NCBI GenBank assembly: GCA_027596075.1 | Contig: JADGJC010000035.1 | Span: 1-64,000 of the forward strand | Length of the DNA stretch: 64,000 nucleotides | Reading direction: 5' to 3' | Source of the DNA: Rhizophlyctis rosea | Lineage: Eukaryota; Chytridiomycota; Chytridiomycetes; Rhizophlyctidales; Rhizophlyctidaceae | Part shown: piece after piece, positions 9,539-20,809 of the stretch | How positions within the stretch are numbered: the stretch's first letter is position 1 | Layout: the number at the start of each line of letters is the position of its first letter | The notes under the pieces: generated by a model | The model's database searches: none | What the model was told of the DNA's origin: nothing | Seen by the model: the letters and a program-made list of their open reading frames with translations, nothing else | Program-made: the position numbers and the translations under genes

Positions 9539-11541
9539 CTACCGCGGCCGACACCTATACTTATCCAACAAAAACCCACTCGTAACATTCGCCCTCTCCC
9601 CAACCGGCGGAATCCCCTCCTTCAACCAACACTCCCTCCCATCCCAAACCCAACTATGACACCTCATCATCCCCTCACACTTCTCCTCACACCACTCCGC
9701 CCCGCCCTTCTCCCCACTCCTCACCCCATCCCACCTCAAATGCGTCAAATCCCCCCTCTTCCGATCCGTCCCCTCCACGCCCCCCAAAACATTATAAACC
9801 CCATCATCCAACCAATCCGCCGCAATATCTCCAAACGTTACCCTCGAAGACCCCCACACAGAAAGCATCTGTCGTTCCAAATCGTACAGTTTCTGGATTT
9901 GCTTGACGAGAAGATGATGAAACGTCAACGGCCTATCACACGGCTCCCTCGGATACCAATACCGCACATTAGGCGGCTCCTTATTGAAACCCTTCAACCC
10001 CTCCAACTTAATCCCATGATCCCTCAAACAAAGCGCCGTCCGAATATCACCCGCCCAACACGTCCGATACCGCACAATACACTCCCTCAACGCCTTTTCC
10101 TCCATAATCTTCTTCATCGCGCCCCGAGAAATAACAATCCCACTACCCCCATGCGCGAAATGCGGGCCGTCCCCGAATTTTTTAACCCCGTCGCAGCCTT
10201 TGAAGACGTTTTTGGCGCCGTAGTAGTGCGGTTCGTCGGCGTTGATGGTGGAGAGGGCTAGACGCATGTTTTCCCAGAAGACGTAGGTGTCGTCGTCGAC
10301 CATGAAGTACCATTTGGCGTCGGGGAAGCGGGACCAGAGTTCGCGGAGGCCGGGGAGGTTTTTGTGGGCGTCGGAGCGCCAGCCGAGGGCGGATTTGTCT
10401 TCGACTATTGCGTCTTCGATTTTGGGTTTTGTTGCGGGGGCGGGGGAGGGGGCGGGGATGACGGCGCGGCGGTAGAGGCGGCCGTCGGGGGTTAGGGGGA
10501 TTGCTGTGGTGAGGGTATATTGGTCAATTTTCGGAGTTTGCATAATCGCAAAGCTCAGATTTTGCAATACTCACATGCGAAAATCTCGGGCTTTTCGAAT
10601 GTGGGCTCAGGCTCAGACCGCTTGCCCAAATTGTCCCTCTTCATGATACCTTCCGCGCCCTCGCCAGGATATCCATCTGGGTTCGCCTTACGTGTCGCGG
10701 ATCCTTTGGCGGGCGGAGCAGGCGCCGGAAGACCCTTCTTCATGTCCTGCGGGAGGTCCTTATACAGGTCCGAATAGACATCAATCATCTCGATATCCCC
10801 GATGAAGACTCCTGGTGCTTCTCCGATGACGATCATGTTTCTGATGGCTTTTAGGTATGTCATGAGTTGGACGGGAGCGCGGGTGAGAGCCATGTCTTGG
10901 CCGGTTTTGAGCGCTACGGCAAAGTGGTCGTATGCGGGGTTTATGTAGTCGGGTGCGGGTGGTGTGGGGTTTGTGTCTTCGCCGATTCCCGCGTCTCCTT
11001 CCGCGCCGTCCGCTCCTCCTGCGGGTGGTGCAGCTCCTCCCTTGCCCTCTTCTCCCTCCGCGTTTGCTCCCTCATTCTTGCTACCTCCCGCCTCCTCCGC
11101 CGGTGCTTCTGGTTTCACCTCCACCTTGTCGACCGGCTTCCTTAGCGGCTTTCCTGCTGCTGGTGGTACCACCGGTTCCTTCCCCTCCCCACCCGCCGGC
11201 TTCTCCTTATCTTCCACAAAGTTATCCACGAGCGGCCCTTCCTTCACCACTTCGGGCACCTCGTTCCCCTCCTCCTTCAATATCTCCTGCCGCCAAGCGT
11301 CGTTTTGCAAGACCGATTGTGTGTCCGAGTCCTGCGACTGCTCCAGACCTAGCTGAGCTTTGTGTTCGCTGAATGCCAGGGAGCCCAGGTACCCGCAAGT
11401 GAATAGTACTGCGATTATGAAAGCCCACCTGAAACGGGGAGATGCTAGTATGAGAAGGGGACTTAGGTTCCGGGGTTTTGAGCCCCTGCCGCCCCTGGTA
11501 TCTACTCTGTCGTAACCGTCCCCTCTTGGCATATCTTTCAT
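9539..11541 (-). CDS. GT31/Fringe-like Golgi glycosyltransferase
   Basis: Exons 11541-10575 and 10503-9539 with a 71-bp intron encode 643 residues. The order is typical of a type II Golgi enzyme: a basic cytosolic tail, one signal-anchor (about residues 38-58, WAFIIAVLFTCGYLGSLAF), a long stem rich in Pro, Ala, Glu and Gly (about 75-230), then the catalytic domain. The catalytic part has WYFMVDDDTYVFWENM (DDD metal-binding motif), YYGAKNVF and FAHGGSGIVISRGAM, as in Fringe, core-1 galactosyltransferase and related GT31 enzymes. The C-terminal 80 residues contain paired cysteines (EWCEEKCEGM, CHSWVWDGRECWLKEG), like a PAN/apple-type module. Substrate is unknown; sugar transfer from a UDP-sugar is expected. 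The frame is open beyond 11541 only through a GTG, so the ATG at 11541 is taken as start. Confidence 0.85.
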
Positions 11542-12309
11542 GCGAGAAGGGTGATAGCGGGAGGGTTGAAGGTGTGCTGTTTCTCCTCCGTATAGAAGCC
11601 GTTTGTGGCGTTTATGGGTGTGCTGTGGTGATATGAGTGAGACAGGCACGCTTGGTGAATATGAGGGTGCTAGTAACTCGTTTCTGTCCTAGTTAGGCTG
11701 CGACCCGACTGCAGGGAGTGCGCACTTGTGATATTACGATGAGTATCATAGCAGGAGGGGAGTAGGTAGTTTCTGGCGGATAGATAGGTAATATCCTGCC
11801 AAGACTTTCCTTGCAGGTCCACTTGTCCAGCATCAAAATGAAAATGAACCACCCCTCTCACTGTGCAGCGCGCAAATTCATGCAACCTACAATCAAAGAG
11901 GGAGTGCGTGTATCTGTGACACAGAGACCCATGCATGCAAATTCATGCAATCCAATGCAGGCAGCCTTTGCACCACCAGCAACCACCAACCACCAAGCGG
12001 TCATTTGTGGCTGCCTCCCCCCGTCCCCCGAGTGGCCATTTTTAGATTTGGGGGCCATTGGAGGACCCGCACCATGGGGACCCAAAATGACACATCATGA
12101 TTCACTCAGACCAGACTGCGGGTGGAGGTGTGACGCGTCTATTGACAGAAGATGACTGGAAGATGGGGGGAATAGATGTGGGACTTCATCCCTGCTCACA
12201 AGTCTCCCCAAAGTTCAACCCAAATCCTCATCATCTTTGCCTGTCCAGCAGTCCAGTTGTTCAAAGCGTTGAAGTGCCCCGGCTAGTGTGGACTTTGTCC
12301 TGGCCAGAG
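11542..12309. other. Intergenic, divergent promoters
   Basis: Between the divergent glycosyltransferase and SUN-domain genes. No gene recognised. It contains a perfect 14-bp direct repeat GCAAATTCATGCAA at 11872-11885 and 11937-11950, 65 bp apart, possibly a regulatory site. Confidence 0.5.
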
Positions 12310-15300
12310 ATGAAGCCTCATCGCATATTAGTACACATTGCGGCAACTGCACTATCACCCGTGTTCGCTCTGGACACTTGTAAGCCGGTCACTGGGCTGC
12401 CCAACCCCAACGCCGTCATACAGACCTGTCCAGCGGTTTGGCCTTCAACACATACCCCGATACCAAATATACCAACAGTAACACGTCAGCTGCATACACC
12501 TACTAGTTCTCCAGCTACCTTCCTATCAAGTTTTGTGACAGATAGCGCCGACCGTGTGGAACTTGTGTCAACGCCAACACCCACACCTGAAACGCATAAA
12601 CTCGCCACTGATGCTCGCAGTACCGAGAACGATATTTCGGGTCAAATTGACGTGCGGAGCGTGGAGTCTGCTCCACTCGGTACGCTAGCAGCACCAAAGG
12701 AGACTCCCACTGCACCGTTATTCGAACAAACGCCTGCTGCTTCCCATAGTTCCGAAGCGCCTTCCTTGTCGATTGAAACAGTACAGTCAGAGCCTGTAAA
12801 ATCATCTGAGCAACCAACGACTACTTCATTATCAACCGCGGACATACAAAGCGAGCAAGTAGCGACCTCGCCAGCTTCTACTCCTCCTTCCCCCTCCCAA
12901 GCCGAAACAACAGCACCACCGCAGCACACCACCTCAATCAACAGCCGCAAACCAACCACAACCACAACTCCAACCTCATCACCAGCACCACCTCCCCAAA
13001 AGTCCACCAAAGAACGCTTCAATTACGCCTCCTTCGACTGTGGCGCCCTGGTCCTCTCCCAAAACCCCGAAGCATCCTCCTCAACCGCCATCCTCCTAAA
13101 CAGCAAAGACAACTACATGCTTAACAAGTGCTCGGCGCAGAAATTCGTTGTGGTGGAGATTTGCGAGGATATCCTTGTCGATACGGTCATGTTGGCGAAT
13201 TTTGAGTTTTTCAGTAGTACCTTTAAGGATTTGAGGATTTTCGTGAGTGATAGGTATCCGCCGAAGGAGGGGGGGTGGAGGTTGTTGGGGGAGTTTAGGG
13301 CGAAGAATTCGAGGGATATTCAGGTGGGTGTTTTTGCATCGGAAGTGGCTTGGTTCAAAAGCGGGCATGGACAATTTTTGGCTGTGTTTGGGTGGATTGG
13401 GCTGTTATGTGAAAACTGGAAAGAGAAGCTGTGAAAGATCTTCGCATATGCGCAGACGCGTCAGTGTAAAGGATAGAATCATCATAGAATCATCAAAGAG
13501 GAGTGTATAGGCGAAGAGAATGCAAAATGCTCACGCATGTCGATCCTCCACAGGTCTTCAAAATCCAGAATCCTCTCATCTGGGCACGATATCTGAAAGT
13601 AGAGTTCCTAACACACTACGGCCACGAGTACTATTGCCCCATCACATTGCTTCGCGTTTATGGGACGACCATGATGGAGGAGATGAAGGCGGAAGAGGAG
13701 CGGGAGCGGTTGGCGGCCACCATGCCGCCTATTGATATTGTCATACCCATTCCCTCGACATTGACGACAACCCTAACGCTGCCAGCCGCGTCTGATGTTT
13801 CAGATCATGGGACGTCCATCCTGCATCCGTTTCCGGGCATCCAATCACCTCACCTTGATTCATCGGCATTTCAAAAACTGCCGTCTAGAGGCTCGGGAGC
13901 GGGGCGGAGACGATATACGAGTCCGCAGGAGGCGGAGGAAATGTTGGAGTTCAAAATGGGTGATGAGTCTAATTTGGGAGATGCATCTGATGGGCAACCA
14001 CCTTCGTCCTCCTCTTCCGCGTCATCGTCATCATCATCATCCTCATCACCCTCCGCATCATCCGCATCAGAATCATCCACCGTCCAACCCCTCCAATCCC
14101 TCTTCTCCGACCACTTCCGCCGCTTTAGCGAAGATCCCGACACACCCGACAACCCCATCCCCACCTCCTCCCCACAACCCCACCAACCACCTCCCACCTC
14201 CTCTTCACCAGACCCCACATCCCTCCCAACCCTCCCCCCACCCGACGACACCACACCCACAACCGAAATCCCCCACCCGCCCATCCCGCCGACAAACGGC
14301 GGCACACAAGAGAGTATATTCAAGACTATAATGAAACGGTTGAGTGTACTTGAAAGGAACGCAAGTCTGAGTTACAAGTATTTGGAGGAGCAGAGTAAAG
14401 CGCTCAATGCGCTTTTTGTGCAGTTGGAGTATACGGATCGGGAGAGGTTGGCTGCGGTTTTGGAGGCTAGTAATAGGACTTTGACGAGGATTTTTGAGGA
14501 TATGGTATGTGTTCGGAGTTGGTTCTGGGTACTTTTGGGTTGTGTGAGGACGGGAGATTTATGGTCCTGACGGTCATACAACATATTGATGTTGGCCGGA
14601 TTCTTTGGATTGTTACTCCCGCAAAGGACGGAAGGGATGTCGGCTTCATGCGCTCGGTACTTCATATTTTGATTCGCTTACCATTCCTTCTCTCTGTTCT
14701 TTCTTTGATATTATCCAGCAACGAGACTACAAGCGTACTTGGTACATGTGGTATCAGGAGATGGAATATCAGCGGGTGGTGAACGACCAGAAGATGCAGG
14801 CTTTGACGGGGAGTTTGGGGCAGTTGAGGAATCAGGTAAGAATTGAGGATCTGTCTTCTTTCGTCTTTTGCTGTGCGGGGTTTGTTTCAGGAGGGGTGAA
14901 AGACGGTAGTGCGTATGAAAAACAACTGTTTACGTTGCTCGTATGCGGAGAAAGATGGACATGAGTGAGGTTTCTTTGCTCATGATATGTACGGTTTTTC
15001 TCTCCATACAACACACACAGCTCGCTTTCCAATTCTTCATCCTTGCGGGCGCAATAGTATGGTGGATCGCCAAACGCCTCCCATGGGGTCGTATAACACT
15101 CGGATGGAGAGTGTCGTCTTCACGTCACATCATCTCCACTCATTCCTCCTCCTCGCCACCACTTCCGCACCTTGTTGCAACGACGACGAACGGGACGAAG
15201 CAGGTTGACGTACGGAATGAAGCGCCGCAGGGAGTCAGACCTGCGACGCCGATGGGGTTGCAGTTGAGTAAGAGTGAGAGGAAGAGGCGGAGGAGGAGGA

Positions 15301-15570
15301 GGAGTACGATTGGGATTCCGGGGGGTGGGGATGGGAGTGGTGGTGGTGGGGCGAGGGGGAGTGTGGGGCTTGTGGTTGAGACGGGNNNNNNNNNNCCCCG
15401 GGCCCCGCGCCCCCCCGCGCCGCCGCGGCCGCCCCGCGCCCCCCCCGGCCCGCCCCGCGCCCCGGACGAGGAGCTCGAGTTTGAGTCCGTCGACTTTGAG
15501 GGTTCCTAGGAGGGGGAGGGAGGGGACGAGTAGTCCCAGTCCGACGAGGGCGGGTAGTGGGTGGTTTTGA
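12310..15570 (+). CDS. SUN-domain membrane protein, SLP1/SUCO type
   Basis: Exons 12310-13323, 13554-14504, 14719-14835 and 15021 onward. SLP1/SUCO (osteopotentia) proteins sit in the ER/nuclear envelope and help soluble proteins fold. Order: signal peptide (residues 1-20), a Ser/Thr/Pro-rich lumenal stretch, then the SUN-like core (FNYASFDCGALVLS, CSAQKFVVVEICEDILVDTVMLANFEFFSS, then across the intron WARYLKVEFLTHYGHEYYCPITLLRVYGTTMMEE), a second low-complexity region, a coiled coil (ERNASLSYKYLEEQSKALNALFVQLE; QQRDYKRTWYMWYQEMEYQ) and a C-terminal membrane segment (FQFFILAGAIVWWIA). Only the C terminus is unsure. A 10-N gap at 15386-15395 interrupts the last exon; if the gap size is exact the frame ends at 15509, but the frame ending at 15570 (SSSLSPSTLRVPRR...) looks more natural, so the real gap is probably a different length. 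Confidence 0.88.
15386..15395. other. Assembly gap (10 N)
   Basis: Ten N bases inside the last exon of the SUN-domain gene. The size is probably a placeholder. Confidence 0.99.
15396..15465. repeat. Pure G/C low-complexity tract at gap edge
   Basis: Seventy bases without a single A or T, mostly C runs broken by single G or GC. Neighbouring sequence is ordinary. Together with the adjoining gap it is likely a hard-to-sequence or wrongly assembled low-complexity tract. Confidence 0.85.
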
Positions 15571-16213
15571 TGTGTGGGTTGGGAGGGTGAGTTGATTGTT
15601 GGGGGAGGGGTTGAGTTGTAATTTGATGAGGAGAGGGAGGGCTAGAAATTTGCGATGAGAAGGGTTCAATTACTGTAGATACCACGCTTCATTTTCCATT
15701 GTATGTAGTACTTCGTGCATTTGCGCACACATTCTTAATCACTTGTACAAAATTGAATCATTTTTATGTTGCTGAATGGAGTGGTGCCTTGCTCTTTTGG
15801 TTTGTGTCTGCCAACAACTTGCTTAATCATCGCGCCTCAGGGTCCTACAGTTGAGCTGACGTAATCATCGTTCGGGCTGTTAGATGTAATCTAAACAAGA
15901 AACTTACCATTTTCCTGGACAGCATATGCACTCGGAGAAGGCTCAGCAAAAATGACGCGTACAAAGCATTCCGCAGTCGTTGCACGTGATGAGCAATTGT
16001 AGTGGACCCCTTTGAGTTTGAAGACTGGGAAGGGGGCGTGGGAAAATCCGAGAGTGTGGGAAAGGAGGAATTTTTGGTTGAGGTTTGTCGACTTCCCCCT
16101 CCCCCATTTCGCGGATCTGTTTTCCAAAGTTCAGAAAAGTGCGAGCAGGCCACTTTCTACATATTTGTTTGGTGTTGCCATAGCTGAAAGCAACTTCCTT
16201 CGTCTCACAGCCC
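15571..16213. other. Intergenic
   Basis: 3' region of the SUN gene and promoter of the DUF7918-like gene. No gene or RNA recognised. Confidence 0.5.
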
Positions 16214-17047
16214 ATGCACTTTCGGGGAATATACTGTAGTGTTGTTGTCGACGGGGCGCCTACTATCGAGTATCGGCGCAGGGAACAGCACGACGCAAAG
16301 GGAGATCGTGTAAAGTGCAGGATCGAGGCTGTGGAGGGGAAGGAGTTTTCTATTGAAATCCTGAACCACTTGGCGAACTGGGACGCCGACTTTACCTACG
16401 TCGCTGCTCTGTCCATCGGTCGTCTTGAAGGACATAACCACGGGCGGGTTTCTAGCAAAACGCATCCTGTCCTACGGCGAGCCCACCATCATCGAAGGAT
16501 TTTCTGTCGACGACCAAACGATTCTGCCCTTCCTTTTCAAGGTCCCGAAGTCTTTGATTGGCCGACGTGCCGACTCCAAAGCTGATGCAATAGACGTGGA
16601 AATATGGCACGTCAAGCTGGACTGGGATGCTGATACAAAGAAGTTGCCGGCCACGACATCAGTGGAAGAAGAGGATGAGGACTTTGAGGATTCTATGGAT
16701 CTGTGGACGCGGTTGCAACGTGTGAGGTCTCAAATGGGCAGGACAAAGGCCAGGCATGTGTTTCTTCTGCCTCGTATAGATTGTGGTGCTCTTCTCTCCG
16801 GAACTCACATAGGTTATAGCTACGGACCGGGAAGAGTTTGCGCACCTGTCAACGACCTTTCTGACGTCCCTGTAACTGATGGGTACCTACACGCACGCTT
16901 CACTTTCAGATTACAATCAAAAAGTGAGAATTTTTTCCCCTGAGTTCCCATGTTCCTGCCATCCATTCTGACTGAACGTGACGCTCAACAGCCGCACTCG
17001 AATCCCACGGACATCTCGACTCTGACCAGGACGAACCAGGGAGATAA
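16214..17047 (+). pseudogene. DUF7918-like protein, frameshifted
   Basis: The N-terminal frame from ATG 16214 (FRGIYCSVVVDGAPTIEYRR, DRVKCRIEAVEGKEFSIEI) and a second frame after about 16420 (LKDITTGGFLAKRILSYGEP, TILPFLFKVPKSL) are the two halves of one DUF7918-type domain, a fungal family of unknown function. The join falls between ALSIGR and LKDITTGG and needs one base removed near 16417-16425. No acceptable intron explains it; the only GT-AG pair would give a 37-bp intron that removes conserved residues. The 3' part continues through an intron at 16924-16991 to GRYLHARFTFRLQSK-like sequence and a stop at 17045-17047, matching the family's C-terminal strand. Without the shift the product would be about 255 residues, intracellular and without membrane segments. 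Either a recent pseudogene or a single-base sequence error. Confidence 0.6.
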
Positions 17048-18839
17048 AGGTACTATCTGCATATTCCTCAGATCATCAGCTGAGACGTTGCGTGCGGCCC
17101 TTTGATTTCTCATGTCCTTTCAATGCTGCAGCAAAAGCCCGGCAACGATGTGTCTTCTCCCTATCATTGAGCCATGTAGTCGTGAAGGACAATGACAGCA
17201 GTATTCACAAGGCTTCGTCCAAATCACAAGACTGTGTAGGGTTAGTGCATATATTGAGGACATTAAGCGTGGAGGTGTTTGGATGGGTGGGAGAGTGGTA
17301 ATTGATGTATATAATCATCCAATCAGACCTGTGCGAAATATAATCCCTGTTATACCACTTTCGCGAATGCACCATGTGGGGGGAAAGTGGTGGATTCGTC
17401 TTGCTTCACATTGCATGTTTTCTGATAGGGTTTCTGTGCAAATCGCTGAGGTGCGTGTTAATCGTTGCGGGGCCCTCAACGATAACTCCATTATCGCTTT
17501 CGTCATAACCCATCCACTCTTTCTCAGGTTTAGGTGGGGATGATAATGAAAATTAGTCTGTACGCTTGACTGTTTCAAAACACTGCCTTCAGCATTTGTC
17601 AAATGGTGCGGATCGGTATTGTTGTCGAAATGGAAAAAATGGAGCAGAAAGAACTGAAAGATGTGGTTGAAATCCGAGAAGGTTGACTTGAATGAGCTTG
17701 CGTATTGGGGGAAAATGGGTGTCGCGCGTCACGTGATGTTTGCCGCTTGAATTTTGACCCAATATGGTCGATTGGTGCGAAGGTGTTCAGCGACAAGCCC
17801 TGCTGAGCCACTGCTGAGCCCCATCGAATTCTGATAAAAGCAGGTGTGGGCCCTGCACCCCTTGTTTGCTCGCCATGTACACTTTGGAAGCCTACAGGTC
17901 TGCTTCGGGCGGCAGTGTCGACGGATTATCCGGATACGAGTCAGTTCCTTTTGGTCAATGGTCCGGCCAAAATGTCTGTGCTTTCTCGTACTGTTAAGAG
18001 TGTACATCTTGGGAGCCTTTGTAAGCTTCTACATACGGTGAACAATGTCCCGTGTGAAATCTTCCCACCCCGGCGCTCATTCGTGAGCGGTCGGAAATGT
18101 CGGTCTGAGGGCTTTATTTGGGTAACATCTGAGGGTTTTTTTCTATTGAGGATATTCGGTTTTGGCTGCCTTTCGGGGTGGTGGTCCTCCATCTCAGGTT
18201 TATGGGATGCAACTGCAACTATCACGGCCTTCGTGCCATCTCCTTTATTTTTTGTCTCTGCTGTGCAGCAGATGACTGGGCATTGTGCTCATGTCGTGTG
18301 GGTTCAACTCCCGCCAGAGACCATACATACAATACACTTTTGGAGCGCTTACTAACAGTTGCATCCTTCGAGCATGAGCTCGTGACCGAACACATTTCAA
18401 AGGGAATGGCCAATAGTTAAAGAATGTAGGTGCCTTTGATACAAAGGGGGCGTGAATAAAGTGGCAACTGTTTGTCCGTCAACGCTGTGAAGATCTTCTG
18501 GGACACCTGTGTGCGCCGTTGAATCTCTTACACACTGCTGCTGCCATATGGACTTTGTGAGGTTGACATCATTCTCCACCAAAGTTTGCATCACCTCTTC
18601 CGACACGAGGGGTGGCAATGTTATGAACGACGACGAGTCCGTCGACGTTGCTGCCCGAATCCACTCTCCATGTGAAGTGTGCGATAGCAATGCGCACCGC
18701 CCTCACGACTTCCATCACGTTCTCACACAGCTTAAAGACCCAACAGAGTGAGAACACAACATTGTACAAATACAAAGACACTATCTACAAATTATACACG
18801 TGATAAAAATGGCCATATTACTGATTGAGGCTACGCGAG
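17048..18839. other. Gene-poor stretch, 1.8 kb, with tRNA-like element
   Basis: No conserved protein. The longest plus frame (17846-18355) has no domain and overlaps the tRNA-like element at 18254-18321. The rest shows nothing recognisable. Confidence 0.5.
18254..18321 (+). tRNA. tRNA-like element, probably a truncated tRNA pseudogene
   Basis: 68 nt with a perfect 7-bp acceptor stem (GTCTCTG at 18254-18260 with CAGAGAC at 18315-18321) and a canonical T arm: 5-bp stem GTGGG/CCCGC closing the loop TTCAACT. The internal B box GGTTCAACTCC is a full match to the pol III consensus. Four T residues (18338-18341) follow 16 bases after the end, as a weak pol III terminator. Only 37 nt lie between acceptor and T stem, four fewer than the minimum for a normal D arm plus anticodon arm, and no 7-base loop with T33 can be drawn, so no anticodon is assigned. 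Probably a decayed tRNA, less likely an unusual functional one. Confidence 0.4.
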
Positions 18840-20809
18840 TTATACGTGGTCGTCGTCAGAATCTTCTTCATCTTCGACTGCTTCCTTATCCCATTTGTCA
18901 TCGTCGTTCATAGCACCATCGCCCGCGGGACCACCATCCTCTTCTTCGTCCTCCTCCTCACTATCCGATTCAACTGTGGCAAATTCTTTTCGAGGTGTTG
19001 TCGACGTCGGTGTCTATTGCGCAACAGTGTCAATGAATATCCTTTGATGCGCCTACTACACCCAAGGAATCGCAACAAAGCTTACATTTGTGTGTTGCAA
19101 AGGTGGGAAGACTTTACGCACACCAGCATTATCTTCTAAGTTCCAAACTAACACCTTCCCTTTGCTACCGGCGACAGAGAGGATGTATGGGGTATCTACC
19201 GAGAAGTTTGCGGCGAAGATCTTGCCCTGCGATATACTTCAGCACGCAGCAAATGCACATTGTTCAGATTCAGTGATCTTACCACTCCCAAATCTCTTGA
19301 AGCTAAGCAGCTGGGCTTCCCTTCCTTGATGTTCCAGAGCTTCGCCTGCTTATCGGCCGATCCCGTTACAAGCAATCCGTCCATCGTAGGGCAGACATCC
19401 AATGCAGAAACGGCGCCATCGTGTGCGTGCAGCGTCCACACTGGATCTCTTGTGGTGGCACGAACGTCAAAGCATTTGACCAACCCATCTTCAGAGCTCA
19501 CCTGTAAGGATACCAAGATGCAGAAGATTAAGACGCGAACACGCACAAGCAGCGCAGATGGTCATGTAACTTACGTAGAACTTTTCAGCATGGAATGGAT
19601 CCCATTTCATGCACTCAACGTCCGCTGTCAACTTCCATTCCACCACACCTGCCGGCGCCCTTGTATCAAACACACACGCCCTCTTATCATACCCTCCCGT
19701 CAATAACACCGTCGGCTCCGCCACATTCCATGCAACAGATTGCACTTTATTCTTATGGACATTGAAACTTCTTGCCGCCTTCTCACAGTTATTCAAATCC
19801 CACAGTTTTACGGTGCTATCGGCGGAACCCGTCGCGATCATGTGACGATGCACTTTGTTCCATGCGATTGACATGACGGCGTCGACGTGACGTTCTGCAT
19901 TGGGGTGTTTGGCTGTACGTGCTGGGCCGGCTTTCTTCTTTTTGACCGGATCGGCGCCGAGACGTGCGGCTGGGTTGGGTGGTCCTCCAAGAATGGCTTC
20001 AGGATAGACGGCGTCGACTGTATCTAGGTCCCAGATTTCCACTTCCGGATCGAATGTCCCGATGGCCACGAAGTTCCCTACAGAGAAGCAATATCGGTTG
20101 TCAGAGCCTGACCTCAGCTTTGACGCTGCTCCCAACTTGCCATACCTCTCTCCTGCTTTCCGACCTTCCGTCCCACGGGGAAGTCCAACCACTCCAAACA
20201 TAGAGGAAAACTCGGCAACATGATGTCATGGTGAACGTAAAGATTGTCTTCCTCTGCTTCGTAAACGTACACCTCAACATGCGATATCTCATCCTCCGTT
20301 TTTGCCGCCAGGAGTAGATTGTCCTCCCCCGAAATACCCATCTCCTCCAATTCTTGATCATCGTCTTCCTCATCTTTTACAACGATGTACGGGTCTTCTG
20401 TGTTGCTACTGTAATATGTAAGGCCCTTTACGTTGCCGAAGATGGGGATATCTGTGAATACCAAAATGTTCAGACAAAACTAAATTCGTCGGACTTGTAC
20501 GCTTGCGTACTGCTCACCAGTTTGACCTTGCTCCTCCTCGTCATCATAAGTGTCCAAGTTGTACTCCGCAAGTTCATCGTCCACCTTCTCCTCTTTGGGC
20601 GCGACAACTTCGTCAACGTCCATTTGTGCAGTGTCTTCGGTCTCGTGTTCACCCGCAGCTGCCTCCGCCTGTGCAAGGTCCTCTTTGGCGTCCTCCACCT
20701 CGGCTCCGATTTGTTCGGCAATGCGGGCATACTCGTCGTCCGTCAGCTTGAATCGATCAGGCGTTTGTTGAGCCGCACCCTTACGGACCCAAGTCAGTGC
20801 TGATATCAT
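18840..20809 (-). CDS. PWP1: PWP1, WD40 ribosome-biogenesis protein
   Basis: Periodic tryptophan protein 1, a nucleolar WD-repeat protein needed for pre-rRNA processing. Six exons (20809-20518, 20451-20146, 20077-19575, 19501-19283, 19226-19086, 19013-18840) sum to 544 residues, between the human (501) and yeast (576) lengths. Landmarks: N-terminal MISALTWVRKGAA, an acidic segment (DDEEEQGQT, EDEEDDDQELEEMG), IPIFGNVKGLTYYSSNTEDPYI, then WD repeats such as VAIGTFDPEVEIWDLD, GSADSTVKLWDLNNCEKA and LVTGSADKQAKLWNIKEG, and a very acidic tail ending DSDDDHV. Introns are 56-73 bp, all GT-AG with matching phase. The frame upstream of the ATG is open only from a TTG. It is divergent from the lyase gene. 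Confidence 0.96.

Noticed and set aside
9449..10261. Long plus-strand frame rich in Pro, Thr and Ile after the PEBP gene
   Set aside because: From 9539 on it is the exact antisense of the glycosyltransferase coding sequence, whose codon bias makes the opposite strand open.
10932..11372. Leu/Pro/Arg-rich plus frames
   Set aside because: Antisense of the Ala/Pro/Glu-rich stem of the glycosyltransferase.
13871..14331. Gly-rich minus and His/Pro-rich plus frames in the SUN gene
   Set aside because: Both are alternative readings of the Ser/Pro-rich exon of the SUN-domain protein.
15396..15505. Dense restriction-like words (CCCGGG, GCGGCCGC, CTCGAG, GTCGAC) suggesting vector contamination
   Set aside because: Such words arise by chance in a C/G-only tract, and the following bases continue as plausible chytrid sequence. 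No longer vector match could be recognised by eye.
16411..16460. A 37-bp intron to explain the DUF7918 frame change
   Set aside because: Too short compared with all other introns (54 bp or more) and it would delete the conserved TTGGF segment.
17846..18355. 170-codon plus frame in the gap before PWP1
   Set aside because: Without a recognisable domain, with atypical composition, and overlapping the tRNA-like element.
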